Source: Kaistella yonginensis (GTDB lineage Bacteria > Bacteroidota > Bacteroidia > Flavobacteriales > Weeksellaceae). From it: a stretch of 64,000 nt of DNA. Of the stretch, positions 43,808-52,025 are shown piece by piece. Position 1 is the stretch's first letter, and the number at the start of each line of letters is the position of its first letter. Location of the stretch: the NCBI RefSeq assembly GCF_030409525.1, contig NZ_JAUFQB010000059.1:21905-85904 (forward strand). Reading direction: 5' to 3'. The position numbers and the translations under genes are program-made. The notes under the pieces were generated by a model that saw only the letters and a program-made list of their open reading frames with translations, was not told where the DNA came from and did not search any database.

Positions 43808-45010
43808 ATGAAAAAATATATCACCCTAATTTTTGCGGTCTCTGTCTTGTTGACAGGATGCAAAAAAGAATCAGAAGTCACTGAAACCAAAGAAGCAACT
43901 GCAGTAGAGAAGCCCGATGAGCACGAAGATCCTAATGTGGCACATTTCACCGAAGAACAGATAAAAACTGTAGGCATCCAGATGGGCAGTATCGAAAGTA
44001 AGGAGCTTTCCAATACCATCAAGGTGAGCGGTATGCTGACGGTGCCTAACCAGAATAAGGCATTTGTTACGCCCTCATACAGCGGTATAGTGCGTTCATT
44101 GTATGTCCAGCCTGGAAGCTATGTATCAAAGGGAAAAGTTATAGCAACCATTTCAAACCCCGATTTAATCGTGATGCAGCAGCAGCTGCAGCAGGTGAAT
44201 GGCCAAATCAGGATGGCAGAGCTGGAGGTAACGCGTGCCCAGCAGCTTTATAAAGGAAATGCCGCACCGTTAAAGAAATTTCAGCAGGCCCAGACAGATC
44301 TTGCTACATTGCGAAGCCAGCGCTCCGGACTCCAGAAACAGCTGGGCAGCATTGGCGCCGCCCAGGGGTACAGTTCGTCCCTTGCGGTGCGTGCCCCCAT
44401 TAGCGGCACGGTAAGCAAAGTAATTGCGCAAATCGGGAGTAATGTAGATATGGCTTCTCCAATTGCGGAAATTGTAAGCAATGCGGCGCTCCATCTAGAT
44501 ATTTACGTGTATGAAAAAGACTTGGGTAAAGTTCAGCCAGGGCAAACCATTCATTTTACACTCACCAACAGTCCAGGTAAAGAGTACGATGCAAAAATTA
44601 CCTCAATAGGTACAGCCTTTGAAGGAGAAAGCAAAACGGTTCCTGTTCACGCACAGGTCGTCGGTGACCGTACCGGCCTTATCGACGGCATGAATGTTAC
44701 GGCAGTCATAAGTCTTGATAATCAAACTGCTGCTGCCGTTCCTACTGAAGCCATCGTTAATGATAAGGGCCAGGATTTTATCTTTATTATGCAAAACAAG
44801 GATGACAAAGAGGGAGATAACAAAAAAACGGTGGAAGAAAAGGAAATAAGTTTTGAAAAAATTCCTGTGGCTAAGGGAGTTACTGATTTGGGCTATACAC
44901 AAATTACCCCCTTGAAACCCATGCCCCCAAATGCCAAAATAGTAACTAAAAATGCCTTCTTTATTTTAGCTAAATTAAATAACAAAGGAGAAGAAGGGCA
45001 CGGCCATTAA
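43808..45010 (+). CDS. RND periplasmic adaptor (CzcB/CusB-like)
   Basis: The 400-residue lipoprotein has signal LIFAVSVLLTGC followed by a Glu/Lys-rich spacer. It then has the membrane-fusion-protein core: PSYSGIVRSLYVQPGSYVSKG (lipoyl half), an alpha hairpin (VMQQQLQQVNGQIRMAELEV) and beta-barrel segments, and a His tail (GEEGHGH). It lacks the YTCPMHP module present in the first operon's adaptors. It pairs with the RND-TolC fusion 21 nt upstream. Confidence 0.9.
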   Translation: MKKYITLIFAVSVLLTGCKKESEVTETKEATAVEKPDEHEDPNVAHFTEEQIKTVGIQMGSIESKELSNTIKVSGMLTVPNQNKAFVTPSYSGIVRSLYVQPGSYVSKGKVIATISNPDLIVMQQQLQQVNGQIRMAELEVTRAQQLYKGNAAPLKKFQQAQTDLATLRSQRSGLQKQLGSIGAAQGYSSSLAVRAPISGTVSKVIAQIGSNVDMASPIAEIVSNAALHLDIYVYEKDLGKVQPGQTIHFTLTNSPGKEYDAKITSIGTAFEGESKTVPVHAQVVGDRTGLIDGMNVTAVISLDNQTAAAVPTEAIVNDKGQDFIFIMQNKDDKEGDNKKTVEEKEISFEKIPVAKGVTDLGYTQITPLKPMPPNAKIVTKNAFFILAKLNNKGEEGHGH

Positions 45011-45058
45011 AAAATAATTAATCAAAAATACTCAAACTCATCGCTAAAAATAAAACTT

Positions 45059-47179
45059 ATGGCAAATAATAAATCACATATACATACCTACGACGAAAAT
45101 GGCAATCAGCTGTGCTGCACGCCTCAGGAAGGTAAAATATATAAAAACGCCGGGGCAGAAAAATTAGTCGAAGACGGTTGTTGCGCAACGACCGCTAAAG
45201 TCTATGCCCCAATAAATAAAACAATTCCCGATACTGAAAAGCATCCCGCTGATGACGGCTCAAACCATGCTGGTGAACATGCCGATGATGATGGACACGA
45301 TCATTCTACACAGGGAAAATCAACTTTTCAGCTTTTTCTTCCCGCAATGATCTCATTCGTGATCTTAATGGCAGGCTTGGCAATGGATCATCTAATCCCT
45401 CAATTTTGGTTTAAAGATTGGGTGCGTATTATTTGGTACGCGGCAGCCTATCTGCCCGTAGGTGTGCCGGTTCTGAAAGAAGCATTTGAAAGTATCGGCA
45501 AGGGAGATGTTTTTTCGGAGTTTTTCCTTATGTCGATCGCCACAATAGGAGCCTTTGCCATTGGCGAATATCCGGAAGGAGTGGCGGTCATGCTTTTCTA
45601 CTCGGTAGGCGAAGTCTTTCAGACTTTAGCCGTTCAGCGTGCCAAGGGGAATATCGCTAAACTGCTGGATCAGCGCCCGGACGAAGTGACGGTTTTAGTT
45701 AATGATCGTCCACAGACAGTTAAAGCTGCTGAAGTTGAACTTAACACCCTTATTCAGTTGAAGCCTGGCGAAAAACTCGCTCTCGATGGTATTTTGATTT
45801 CCCAAAGCGCTTCGTTCAATACCTCGGCACTCACCGGCGAAAGTAAACCTGACACAAAGCAAACAGGAGATACCGTCCTTGCTGGTATGATCAACCTGAA
45901 TACCGTTGCACAGGTGAGAGTAAATACACCTTATGCAGATTCAAAACTTTCCAAGATTCTGGAACTGGTACAAAACGCGACAGCACAGAAGGCACCCACA
46001 GAATTATTCATCAGGAAATTTGCCCGGGTCTATACGCCAATCGTGGTATTTCTAGCTGTAGGCATCTGTCTGTTGCCCTACTTCTTTGTAGATGAATATA
46101 TTTTCAGAGACTGGTTGTACCGTGCCCTGATATTTCTTGTGATTTCGTGTCCGTGTGCGCTGGTAATCAGTATTCCACTCGGTTACTTTGGCGGCATCGG
46201 TGCAGCAAGCCGGAACGGTATTTTATTTAAAGGAAGTAACTTTCTGGATTCTCTGTCAGAAATCAAAAATGTGGTAATGGATAAAACCGGTACCATGACC
46301 GAGGGTGTATTCAAAGTGCAGACTGTAAACATTAAACCGGAATTCGATAAAGATCTTATTTTAAAACTGGTTAATGTTATTGAAAACTCATCAACTCACC
46401 CGGTAGCTACTGCAATTCATGACCACTTGGGGGAACCTGACCATACCATTATTCTGGACAATTTAGAAGAAATTGCAGGTCACGGCTTAAAAGGAGCGTA
46501 TCAGGGAAAACAGTTGCTAGTGGGGAATTTTAAACTCATGGATAAATTCAATATCCAATATGATGTAAATCCAAATGATATAGTAGAAACCTTGATTGCC
46601 ATTGCTTACGAAGGAAAATTTGCCGGATACATTACCATTGCGGATAGCATCAAACAAGACGCTGCCGACACTATCCGGAAATTAAAAAGCATGGGCGTAA
46701 ATGTTACCATGCTAAGTGGCGATAAGTCAACTGTGGTAAAAGCAGTGGCACAAAAGCTGGGTATTCAGAACGCTTATGGCGATTTACTGCCGGAAGAAAA
46801 AGTGAATAAAGTACAAGAGCTGAAATCGCGGAATGAAACGGTGGCATTTGTAGGAGACGGAATAAATGATGCGCCGGTAGTGGCTTTAAGCGATGTGGGA
46901 ATAGCGATGGGCGGATTAGGTAGTGATGCAACCATTGAAACTGCCGATGTAGTAATTCAGGACGATAAACCCTCCAGAATCCCCATGGCTATTAATATTG
47001 GGAAGCAGACTAAAAAGATTGTGTGGCAGAATATTGCATTGGCTTTTGGCGTTAAAGCCATCGTTCTCGTTTTAGGGGCTGGTGGTTTAGCCACGATGTG
47101 GGAAGCCGTCTTTGCAGATGTTGGCGTAGCCCTTCTTGCCATTTTAAATGCAGTAAGGATCCAGAAAATGAAATTCTAA
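45059..47179 (+). CDS. cadA: P1B-2-type Zn/Cd/Pb-exporting ATPase (CadA/ZntA-like)
   Basis: The 706-residue ATPase has no HMA domain; its N-terminus is rich in Cys and His (QLCCTPQEGK, DGCCATTAK, HADDDGHDHS). The membrane core has SCPCALVIS, the CPC motif of P1B-1/2, and GDGINDAPV with a VMDKTGTMTEG phosphorylation loop. Its closest group is the Zn/Cd/Pb exporters (IETADVVIQDDKPSRI and the last TM region). It ends the island at a strong terminator overlapping its stop codon. Confidence 0.9.
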   Translation: MANNKSHIHTYDENGNQLCCTPQEGKIYKNAGAEKLVEDGCCATTAKVYAPINKTIPDTEKHPADDGSNHAGEHADDDGHDHSTQGKSTFQLFLPAMISFVILMAGLAMDHLIPQFWFKDWVRIIWYAAAYLPVGVPVLKEAFESIGKGDVFSEFFLMSIATIGAFAIGEYPEGVAVMLFYSVGEVFQTLAVQRAKGNIAKLLDQRPDEVTVLVNDRPQTVKAAEVELNTLIQLKPGEKLALDGILISQSASFNTSALTGESKPDTKQTGDTVLAGMINLNTVAQVRVNTPYADSKLSKILELVQNATAQKAPTELFIRKFARVYTPIVVFLAVGICLLPYFFVDEYIFRDWLYRALIFLVISCPCALVISIPLGYFGGIGAASRNGILFKGSNFLDSLSEIKNVVMDKTGTMTEGVFKVQTVNIKPEFDKDLILKLVNVIENSSTHPVATAIHDHLGEPDHTIILDNLEEIAGHGLKGAYQGKQLLVGNFKLMDKFNIQYDVNPNDIVETLIAIAYEGKFAGYITIADSIKQDAADTIRKLKSMGVNVTMLSGDKSTVVKAVAQKLGIQNAYGDLLPEEKVNKVQELKSRNETVAFVGDGINDAPVVALSDVGIAMGGLGSDATIETADVVIQDDKPSRIPMAINIGKQTKKIVWQNIALAFGVKAIVLVLGAGGLATMWEAVFADVGVALLAILNAVRIQKMKF

Positions 47180-47208
47180 ATAAAGCGGGCTTCGGTCCGT
47201 TTTATTTT
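47178..47208 (+). terminator. Strong rho-independent terminator of the last island gene
   Basis: AAATAAAGCGG at 47178-47188 pairs with CCGTTTTATTT at 47197-47207 (one G-U pair), with an 8-nt loop containing TTCGG. It overlaps the ATPase stop codon and marks the functional right end of the island. Confidence 0.85.
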
Positions 47209-47852
47209 GTGCGGTGATGACGTTGGCAAAGTTTTCAGATAAAACCACCGCCCGCCGCAGCAAGTAACATAATGACAATTATACGAACAGGACAGACGCT
47301 AAAACGTTCCCCCGCATTCCGTGCGTACGAAGCCAGATATTTAGGAAAGGAAAAAAAACGTATTAAGAAAGAAAATTAAAGTATAAATTTTTAGTCCCCA
47401 CTTCTAAAATCAGGGACTAAATTAGTGATTGTTTAATGGTTTATACGATGTCTTATGGTCTTATGAAATCATATAACTTTCTTACTGTCAGCAAAATGAT
47501 GACTAATATTGCTTTATTGGTTTGAACAAATACTCCCTGTGGGTCTACAGATTATTACTAAAACGCTTTGATTTTCAAGGCGTTTTTTTCGTTGCACTTT
47601 AAATTAGATCATTCAAAATTTTATTCTTGTGTATTGTTTTCAAATCTTTTTAAATTTTATACTACAAAAACTTAGAAGTTTCAACCAGTTGGCTGTGCAC
47701 GGCGATTGTATTATCCATTGAATTTATTTAAAAGTTTTTGAAGAGATGGCCAGATGATATTCAAAAAAAAAGACTATTTCAATCTTAATGTGAAACAGCC
47801 ATTTGTCATTGAGAATCAGTTGATGGCTGATTAAAATTCGTGAGAAATAGAA
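47209..47852. other. Gene-free boundary region, 644 nt
   Basis: Composition falls from island to backbone here. It holds a 9-bp hairpin TTTAGTCCC/GGGACTAAA (47390-47398/47413-47421) without a T run. A terminator-like hairpin lies at 47562-47588 (AACGCTTTG/CAAGGCGTT, then TTTT). A 35-codon basic reading frame at 47272-47379 and a 26-codon one at 47754-47834 resemble nothing I know. CTTCTAAAAT at 47401 repeats the sequence at 14841. No tRNA or transposase remnant was recognised. Confidence 0.5.
47562..47588 (+). terminator. Terminator-like hairpin in the boundary region
   Basis: AACGCTTTG and CAAGGCGTT form a 9-bp stem with one wobble, a 5-nt loop and a run of T. No gene ends directly before it on the plus strand, so it may be a remnant of a gene lost at the boundary. 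Confidence 0.55.
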
Positions 47853-48434
47853 TTAATTTTTAAAAACGACAACACCGTCTTTTTTCAATTCGTAATGGTC
47901 TCCTTTTCCGCTCAATTCGTAATTTTCGTTTTTATACCAAATTCCCGACGCGGCTTTTTCTTCTTTAAGATCGATTTGATCTCCACCATTCAAATATGCT
48001 TTTACCGTTCCATCAGAATTATTGAAAGTCATATTTAGCGTTTCGCCTTTATCATTTTTGGCTTCTACCATTTCTACTTCGTCGGTGTTTTCATAAATCA
48101 CTTTTCCATCTTTGGTTAAGGTCAGGTCGTTTCCTTTTCCTCTCAATTCGTAGTTATCATTTTTATACCAAACACCAGATGCAGGTTTTTGAGACGGTAA
48201 TTCTGCGGTTTCTCCGTTGTACATTACCGTTGCAGTTCCTTTAATATTATCGTAAGTGATGTCTATTTTTTCGCCTGCTGCATTGGTTACACTTGTTGCA
48301 TTTACATCTGTTGAAGTTGAATCTACCATTTCTGTATCTGTTGTAACAACCTCATCTTGCTTTTTTGTCTCATTACAAGAGGTTAGAAATAATACTGCTG
48401 CTGCTGCTGTAAGTGTTAAAATACTTTTTGTCAT
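47853..48434 (-). CDS. Lipoprotein with two MliC-type lysozyme-inhibitor repeats
   Basis: The 193-residue lipoprotein has signal ILTLTAAAAVLFLTSC and a Thr/Asp/Ser-rich spacer. Two domains of about 60 residues follow, each ending in the MliC hallmark: ASGVWYKNDNYELRGKGNDL and, later, ASGIWYKNENYELSGKGDHY. In MliC, this Ser-x-x-Tyr and Lys-Gly loop blocks the active site of C-type lysozyme. Tandem copies could block two lysozymes or raise avidity. It is minus-strand, 83 nt after baeRF, and ends at the boundary region. Confidence 0.8.
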   Translation of the reverse strand: MTKSILTLTAAAAVLFLTSCNETKKQDEVVTTDTEMVDSTSTDVNATSVTNAAGEKIDITYDNIKGTATVMYNGETAELPSQKPASGVWYKNDNYELRGKGNDLTLTKDGKVIYENTDEVEMVEAKNDKGETLNMTFNNSDGTVKAYLNGGDQIDLKEEKAASGIWYKNENYELSGKGDHYELKKDGVVVFKN

Positions 48435-48517
48435 TTTTTTATTTAATTATTGTTTAAGTTTGATTTTTATCAGTGGCTTCTATACAAATTCATTGCCAGA
48501 GAAAATTGAAATTGATA

Positions 48518-49675
48518 TTAATAACGATACAAAGCATTTACCCTGGAATTCGGATCCGGCATATCTTCTTTTTCTAATAAATAGACATCGCCTCCTTGTA
48601 GAAAGGTGTTGATCGCGGCAACATTCATTAATGAAATGGATTCTTCTGGATTTTCAGAAACTGTAACTTTTATTTCTCCATTTTCATTGGTGTAATTTCC
48701 ATAAATATCTTCTTTGTTCTCACAAAATAGCGTTTCTATTTTCCCGTGGATGGAATTGGCAACGATTTGGTTGATTCCATTCGAAGTCTTTCCAGTTCCT
48801 TCTTCATCCAGAAAACGTTGGATGTCTGATCTTCTCTTTTTATCAAAATGCGGCGCCATATTTTCCCAAGCCAGATCGTGAATTTCAAACATATTGGTAT
48901 CACTCAAGTTCGCTTTTAGATTGTCTTGAACGAGATTTCCGTAACTGTTTACTTCATTATAAATATCAAAAAGATAATCTTGAGAAGCGATGAGCAACGG
49001 TATTTTTTTGTCCTTAAAGATCTCTTCTAAACCATCATTAATCGCGCGGAAATATCTTTTTATTTCATTTTTTCTTTTTCCTGTAGCAGCTTCTTGTCCG
49101 TGAAATATCGCTTCACCTGGACCACCTCCAGAGCGGAATTGAAGATTCTTTTGCTCGTAATCATATCCTACAATATCCTGTTTGTTTTTTGGGATCAAAT
49201 CATCAATTACAATTTCTGCAAAACTATGTCGCGTACATTCGTGCAAGGTAACGTCGCCCAATTCCAAAGTCATTAAATAAAAACTTCCATCGCCCACAAA
49301 CATTGGCATCAACGGTTTCAAATAAAATGAATTTGAAACATAATTGAATTCTTTAAAATAAACTGGAAGTGTAAATTTTCTGTAAAAATCATCTGCTATG
49401 AAAATGGCAAGAACATCAGATTGCTCTCTCCAAAAACCAGTATCATCGATCAATTCTTGAATTGGAGCCGTCATTTTTTTGATGGCATCATTTTGAATTC
49501 CTTTTTTCGTCAGTTTTTCTTTTACCTCTTTCAATTGATTTTTCAGCACCAAAGTATCTTCTTCATTCAATACTTTTTTCCCAGCGCGATGTGTTGGGAT
49601 AAAAATGGAGATACAATTTTCTTGTTGTACTTCATTCAATTCAGCAATGTCTTTCTTCGTGATTAGCGTCATCAT
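48518..49675 (-). CDS. baeRF-type (bacterial archaeo-eukaryotic release factor-like) protein
   Basis: The 385-residue protein has the baeRF layout: an N-terminal domain (TKKDIAELNEVQQENCISIF, then WREQSDVLAIFIADDFYRK), a central eRF1-like domain (GEAIFHGQEAATGKRKNEIK with a GGGP turn), and a C-terminal Rossmann-like region. The loop GGGPGEAIFHGQ recalls the GGQ of release factors but lacks it. Such proteins are predicted to act in ribosome rescue or stress. Its promoter has a Crp/Fnr-like palindrome (49762-49773). Confidence 0.75.
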   Translation of the reverse strand: MMTLITKKDIAELNEVQQENCISIFIPTHRAGKKVLNEEDTLVLKNQLKEVKEKLTKKGIQNDAIKKMTAPIQELIDDTGFWREQSDVLAIFIADDFYRKFTLPVYFKEFNYVSNSFYLKPLMPMFVGDGSFYLMTLELGDVTLHECTRHSFAEIVIDDLIPKNKQDIVGYDYEQKNLQFRSGGGPGEAIFHGQEAATGKRKNEIKRYFRAINDGLEEIFKDKKIPLLIASQDYLFDIYNEVNSYGNLVQDNLKANLSDTNMFEIHDLAWENMAPHFDKKRRSDIQRFLDEEGTGKTSNGINQIVANSIHGKIETLFCENKEDIYGNYTNENGEIKVTVSENPEESISLMNVAAINTFLQGGDVYLLEKEDMPDPNSRVNALYRY

Positions 49676-49730
49676 ATTTATTTTTTAAGTTAATATTTTC
49701 AATGTTTCCAATGGTTCTTCATTGGTAGCA

Positions 49731-49804
49731 CTAATATAGTTTGAAAAAAGCAGGAGCGAAATGACGCAGGTCAGTTCTATTGTAAATGATAAAGTTTAGA
49801 TTTG
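49731..49804. promoter_or_regulatory. Divergent promoter with Crp/Fnr-like palindrome
   Basis: TGACGCAGGTCA (49762-49773) is a perfect TGAC-N4-GTCA palindrome. On the minus side TATATTAG (49738-49731) and on the plus side TAGATTTG (49797-49804) begin 29.5 nt from its centre. This is the class II activator geometry at about -41.5 for both baeRF and the MFS gene. Confidence 0.55.
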
Positions 49805-49940
49805 ATAAAATTGAATAATAGCATTGTTTCTGTTTCAAAATGATTCAGAAAATGGGAGTTATTTTGACAAAAATCAGTTTAAGTTATATCTAATTCTGAA
49901 GTCAATTTTAATTAATGAAATTTTAAAAAATAAAAAATAG

Positions 49941-51113
49941 ATGAGCAAACAAACCTTTAGCACACAAACGAAAAGTGTATTTCCGTGGCTGATCATGATT
50001 TTGATGTCTTCCGTAACATTTGTGGGGATTTTGTCAGAATTAATGCCTTCTGGAGTGCTTCCATTGATGATGGCAGATCTGAATATCAACGAAGTACAAA
50101 CCGGAAATCTGGTAGGATATTACGCCATCGCTTCTGCAATTTTTGCCATTCCGCTCATTTCTATGACCATGCAATTTAACCGAAAAATGCTATTGATGAT
50201 TTTGCTCGGTGGTTTCGCGGTTTCCAATATTTTGGCAGGATTGGTACATAATTATATGCTCATCATCGTTTTGAGAGTGGTTGGTGGAATTTGCGCCGGT
50301 GTAATGTGGCCCATGATTGCGGCGTACGGAATGCGTTTGGTTGATGAAAAGCACCACGGAAAAGCCATCGCCGTGATTATGGCAGGAACTACACTTGGAA
50401 TCAGTCTTGGAATGCCGATCATGACTTCCATTGGAAACGATTACGGTTGGAGAACAGAATTTATCGGTCTTGGAGTGGTGATCATCGCGATTGCGATTGT
50501 TAGTTTTTTTGCCTTACCATCAATTCCCGGAGAGAAATTAACGAAAAGTTCTTCCCCATTTGCCTTGCTGAAAATCCCAGAAGTTTTGATTGTACTTTTG
50601 CTTACACTTCTCGGTGTGATTGCGCATTATGGCGTTTACGTTTACATCACGAGTTTGGTAGATGAAATTCAACTTTCTGGCGGTGTAGAAAGTGCCTTAC
50701 TCTATTTCGGAATTGGATCCTTGATCTCTGTTTTGCTCGCCATAAAATACACCGATAAATATTTGAGATTGCTTACCATCGCCATGTTTGGTTTGCTCAT
50801 CATCTCCATGTCTGTATTTTTATTCTTTGGCGGAACTAGCGGAATGGGACATTTTGCCTTCTTTTTGTGGGGACTTTCCTTTGGACCCTTGGTAACTTTA
50901 CTACAAGCAGCAGTGAGCCGACAAGTAGAAACCGCGAAAGATGTCGCAACCTCGGTACAATCTTCGGTCTTTAATCTCTCCATTATGATCGCCTCTTCCG
51001 TTGCCGGCTTACTCCTCGGAATTTATTCTCCCATGAGTTTGGTTTATTTAGCGATTGGCTTGTCTGTTCCGGGGATTATTATTTCGGTTTTTGCGAGGAA
51101 GGCTTTGGGGTAG
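49941..51113 (+). CDS. MFS transporter (sugar/drug efflux type)
   Basis: The 390-residue protein has 12 membrane segments and the start pattern VTFVGILSELMPSGVLPLMM, typical of the AraJ/sugar-efflux MFS group. The A-motif region is GNLVGYYAIASAIFAIPLIS and RLVDEKHHGKAIAVIMAG follows TM4. A proton-driven exporter of small molecules is likely; the substrate is unknown. It is plus-strand, with a -7 box at 49797 and a long 5' leader of about 130 nt without a clear structure. Confidence 0.85.
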   Translation: MSKQTFSTQTKSVFPWLIMILMSSVTFVGILSELMPSGVLPLMMADLNINEVQTGNLVGYYAIASAIFAIPLISMTMQFNRKMLLMILLGGFAVSNILAGLVHNYMLIIVLRVVGGICAGVMWPMIAAYGMRLVDEKHHGKAIAVIMAGTTLGISLGMPIMTSIGNDYGWRTEFIGLGVVIIAIAIVSFFALPSIPGEKLTKSSSPFALLKIPEVLIVLLLTLLGVIAHYGVYVYITSLVDEIQLSGGVESALLYFGIGSLISVLLAIKYTDKYLRLLTIAMFGLLIISMSVFLFFGGTSGMGHFAFFLWGLSFGPLVTLLQAAVSRQVETAKDVATSVQSSVFNLSIMIASSVAGLLLGIYSPMSLVYLAIGLSVPGIIISVFARKALG

Positions 51114-51160
51114 ATTCCATGAAGATTATTTAAATTATTCAAATAGTTAACTAATTGTAG

Positions 51161-51766
51161 ATGGCAGAATTTTGGGAAGAATCTTTTAAAGTGAACCGGG
51201 AAATGTGGGGTTTTGATCCGGCGAAATCTACGGTGTTGATCAATGATTTTTTTGTGGAACAAAGTGTGAAAAATGTACTGATTCCGGGAATTGGATACGG
51301 CAGAAATGCGCAACTTTTTCGGGAAAATGGAATGAAAGTAACCGGTATTGAAATTTCTAAAACCGCCATAGATCTGGCTCACAAACATTTCGGGGAAGAT
51401 CTGCTCATCCATCACGGTTCTGCAACGGAAATGCCTTTTGATGAAAATCTGTATGACGGTATTTACTGTTACGCGCTACTCCATTTATTAGACAAAAATG
51501 AGCGAGAAAAACTCATCCAAGATTGCTATAATCAGTTGGCTGAAAATGGTTTTATGGTTTTCGCAACGGTTTCTAAAAAAGCACCGATGTTTGGACAAGG
51601 AATTCCGATTTCCAAAGATCGATTTGAAGTTTTTGGAAGTGTGAAAATGTACTTTTATGATAGAGAATCCATCGAAAAAGATTTTGCAAAGGCAGGATTA
51701 TTTGAAATAGAAGAAGTGGATGACATCTATCCTTTTTATCTTATAAAATGTAAGAAAACGGGTTAG
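51161..51766 (+). CDS. Class I SAM-dependent methyltransferase
   Basis: The 201-residue protein has motif I VLIPGIGYGRNAQLFRENG near residue 40, with the acidic VTGIEIS at the end of strand beta-2 and YDGIYCYALLHLL for motif IV. The layout is of the TehB/thiopurine methyltransferase-like group. It lies 47 nt after the MFS gene in the same direction. The substrate is unknown. Confidence 0.82.
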   Translation: MAEFWEESFKVNREMWGFDPAKSTVLINDFFVEQSVKNVLIPGIGYGRNAQLFRENGMKVTGIEISKTAIDLAHKHFGEDLLIHHGSATEMPFDENLYDGIYCYALLHLLDKNEREKLIQDCYNQLAENGFMVFATVSKKAPMFGQGIPISKDRFEVFGSVKMYFYDRESIEKDFAKAGLFEIEEVDDIYPFYLIKCKKTG

Positions 51767-51810
51767 AAAATTTAATTAAAAAAATGTATATCCACTTATA
51801 AACCTACTGC

Positions 51811-51910
51811 AAATTTTTAACGCGAAGTCCGCAAAGATTTTTTGCAAACAGTGTGCTTTTCTTGCGTTTTATAAGTTCGCAACGGCGTAAACTTAGCAAA
51901 GTTCGCAAAG
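51811..51910. repeat. Degenerate GTTCGCAAAG-type repeat cluster
   Basis: The intergenic stretch has three related decamers, GTCCGCAAAG, GTTCGCAACG and GTTCGCAAAG, and short inverted pieces (GCAAAgaTTTTTTGC). It resembles dispersed intergenic repeats of flavobacteria, but I cannot confirm this within the window. Confidence 0.35.
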
Positions 51911-52025
51911 AAATTATAATTAATATTAATTGCAGATATTCAAATTAAAATTTCCTGAAATAGCGATTATCAAAATGAAATTGGCGGAAATTATTTAATT
52001 ATTTAAAAAAAAAATATTCGCATTT

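Noticed and set aside
47272..47379. 35-codon basic frame in the boundary region
   Set aside because: No family, no start context; could be chance.
48461..48472. TGATTTTTATCA as a fourth Crp/Fnr-like site before the MliC gene
   Set aside because: A -7 box at 29.5 nt would fall on the start codon, and the sequence is plain A+T-rich.
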